From positions 1-33,440 of the forward strand of contig NZ_CBYB010000042.1 of assembly GCF_000577275.2 (NCBI RefSeq): a stretch of DNA of 33,440 nt, read 5' to 3'. Positions within the stretch are counted from its first letter, which is position 1. Each line of letters starts with the position of its first letter. This document shows positions 32,372 through 33,440 of the stretch, in pieces. The position numbers and the translations under genes were made by a program. The notes below the pieces were generated by a model. It had not been told where the DNA came from, did no database searches, and worked only from the letters and a program-made list of their open reading frames with translations. Source of the DNA: Rhizobium favelukesii (GTDB lineage: Bacteria; Pseudomonadota; Alphaproteobacteria; Rhizobiales; Rhizobiaceae).

Positions 32372-32404
32372 GTCTCATGTCCGACATTGTCGAATAGCCG
32401 ACAA
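32372..32404 (-). promoter_or_regulatory. Two tandem NifA upstream activator sequences
   Basis: Two TGT-N10-ACA sites stand one base apart: 32372-32387 (on the minus strand TGTCGGACATGAGACA) and 32389-32404 (TGTCGGCTATTCGACA). Both share the TGTCGG start. They lie about 70-105 bases before the predicted start of transcription, the usual distance for NifA enhancer sites in rhizobial nif and fix promoters. This points to expression under symbiotic low-oxygen conditions, if the promoter is still used. Confidence 0.75.
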
Positions 32405-32483
32405 CGAGTGCAGCTGCTGTCATCTGAGAGCTCTCGCCCAGGATGAACGATCTGATGGCTGTGGCTCGATGAACCCATCAATC

Positions 32484-32579
32484 CGCCGCAAGATCGAAGA
32501 GATCAGCCAGAACGAGGCGAATTGCCGCCGCCTGATGAGCGTTCCCGGCGTCGGCCCGCTGATCTCCACGGCGATGGTG
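32484..32579 (+). mobile_element. IS110-family transposase internal fragment
   Basis: The plus-strand frame reads IRRKIEEISQNEANCRRLMS and VPGVGPLISTAMV, the helix-hairpin-helix block (Transposase_20 domain) of IS110-type transposases. The first part of the frame and the sequence after Val are not IS110-like, so only about 32 residues remain. It lies about 80 bases upstream of the NifA sites and on the opposite strand to the fragment at 30285-30399. Confidence 0.65.
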
Positions 32580-32675
32580 CCGGATCAGCGCATTGGTTTC
32601 GGCGCCGGTGCAGGCCTGGGGCCGGCCGGTCCTCTGTCGTGTCCATCGACAACGCAAGCAAAAGGAGATACCGCG

Positions 32676-32805
32676 ATGCCCGACCTCGTGAACTTCATCC
32701 AGATCGACGACGAAACCAACACCCTGACCGGCAATCTCGCCACACTCACCTTCGATATCGACATCACCGGCGCGGCGGTCGAAAGCACGAACCCGAAGGC
32801 CCCGG
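32676..32805 (+). pseudogene. DUF736-like protein, N-terminal fragment
   Basis: ATG 32676 follows a strong AAAGGAG. The frame gives MPDLVNFIQIDDETNTLTGN, LATLTFDIDITGAAVES and TNPKAP, which fits the start of DUF736-type small proteins common on rhizobial plasmids. Homology ends near 32805, where a broken IS5-family transposase on the other strand begins; the frame continues meaninglessly. So the gene was cut by insertion or recombination. The family assignment is tentative. Confidence 0.5.
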
Positions 32806-33369
32806 TTCGCAGCTCGCTGGCCGTGCTGCCTTTGCGATACAGCCGCGCATCCGAATCGCTCGTGGGCACGTGCGTGTGGTTGCTGCGCGATTGTCCGCGG
32901 AAGTCGCTGCGGCCCTCGTCATCGCCGTCCTTGGGCTTGAAACGCTTGTGCCCGGCCCAGGCCCGGATCAACGTGCCATCCACACTGAAATGTACGCCCG
33001 GCAACCAGCCCCCGGTCATTGGCGACCTCCACCACTTCGTTGAACAGCGCGATCACCGCATCGTGTTCGATCAATCGCTCGCGGGTCTTGCCGAACACCG
33101 TCGGCACCCACACCGCATCGTCCATCGACAGACCGATGAACCAGCGGTACAGCAGGTTGTACTGCACCTGCTCCATCAATTGCCGGCGCAATGCTTGGGC
33201 GACCGCCTTTGGCACTGCAGGCGTACATGCCAGAAAACAAGCCGTCTAGCCGCACCAGCGCTTCGTTGGCCATCAGCCGGATCGGGCGCAGTGGATGATC
33301 GGCTGGAACGAAATCCTCCAACCGCTTCATCGTGAACAGCTGCTCCATGAACACATCGCTCCCGTGCAT
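32806..33369 (-). mobile_element. IS5-family transposase, truncated and frameshifted
   Basis: From ATG 33369 the minus strand gives MHGSDVFMEQLFTMKRLEDF, VPADHPLRPIRLMANEAL and GGRPSIAP. After a frame change and an apparent internal loss of about 50 bases come RRQLMEQVQYNLLYRWFIGL, SMDDAVWVPTVFGKTRERL, and, after another change, HFSVDGTLIRAWAGHKRFKP (first catalytic Asp) and DARLYRKGSTASELR. The match then stops at about 32806. This is the N-terminal half of an IS5-family DDE transposase of the DUF772/DDE_Tnp_1 type; the C-terminal half is absent. It is not active. Confidence 0.85.
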
Positions 33370-33440
33370 CGAACCGCCTCGCCAATGTGGAGATAGTCGA
33401 ATCTTTGGCCTAGGTATTTTAGCAGCCTGCTAGACCAGCA

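Noticed and set aside
32187..33335. 382-codon plus-strand frame at the right end
   Set aside because: Not one gene: it joins an IS110 fragment, a DUF736-like start and antisense IS5 sequence.
30261..33369. One complete composite transposon
   Set aside because: The IS110 and IS5 pieces are incomplete, of different families and orientations, and no matching terminal repeats were found.

Overview
The window looks like accessory DNA, probably plasmid-borne, from a Rhizobium of the R. leguminosarum/R. etli kind. Four things point that way: a RIME-type intergenic double palindrome (933-1046), a complete malonate operon matABC with divergent matR (17940-23114), a sigma54 promoter with two tandem TGT-N10-ACA NifA-type sites (32312-32404), and many rhizobial insertion-sequence scraps. 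No rRNA, tRNA, CRISPR array or replication gene was seen. Placement on a symbiotic plasmid is inference.

Left third (1-12900): one catabolic island, all on the plus strand. A GntR regulator is followed by a RIME element and a control region. Then come an AA_synth/DUF1185 protein, an alpha/beta hydrolase, a flavin reductase with an extra Nudix-like domain, a luciferase-like flavin monooxygenase, an aldehyde dehydrogenase and a NIPSNAP protein. A polyamine-type ABC importer (binding protein, two permeases, ATPase), a second (succinate-semialdehyde-like) aldehyde dehydrogenase and a frameshifted PhnD-like protein complete it. Most junctions are overlaps of a few bases. A GGTAYRCCATAATA operator-like sequence occurs before the regulator gene and twice before the structural genes. 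The set suggests uptake of a nitrogenous compound, FMN-dependent oxygenation, hydrolysis, and aldehyde oxidation. The substrate is unknown; the chemistry recalls the Rut pyrimidine pathway but the set of genes is different.

Middle (12900-17940): a decayed zone holding remnants of a RidA protein, a single-domain response regulator (1-nt frameshift), an SDR and an IS5-family transposase. A long stretch without recognisable genes and an intact hipBA-type toxin-antitoxin pair follow.

Malonate and nitrilase region (17940-28166): matR is divergent from matA-matB-matC, with a perfect inverted repeat between them. Convergent to matC is a minus-strand operon ridA - nitrilase - sulfite-oxidase-like molybdoenzyme. 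Its regulator is probably the divergent LysR protein, which is followed by a class V aminotransferase. The molybdoenzyme frame runs on across the 3' end of matC, suggesting a lost stop codon.

Right end (28200-33440): a mosaic of broken pieces. An alkylsulfatase N-terminus, a Tn3-type transposase N-terminus and the middle of a second cytochrome P450 lie end to end beside an intact P450. Further right are an IS110 start, an intact omptin-family outer-membrane protease, the NifA/sigma54-type promoter pointing towards it, an IS110 internal piece, a DUF736-like fragment and a broken IS5-family transposase.
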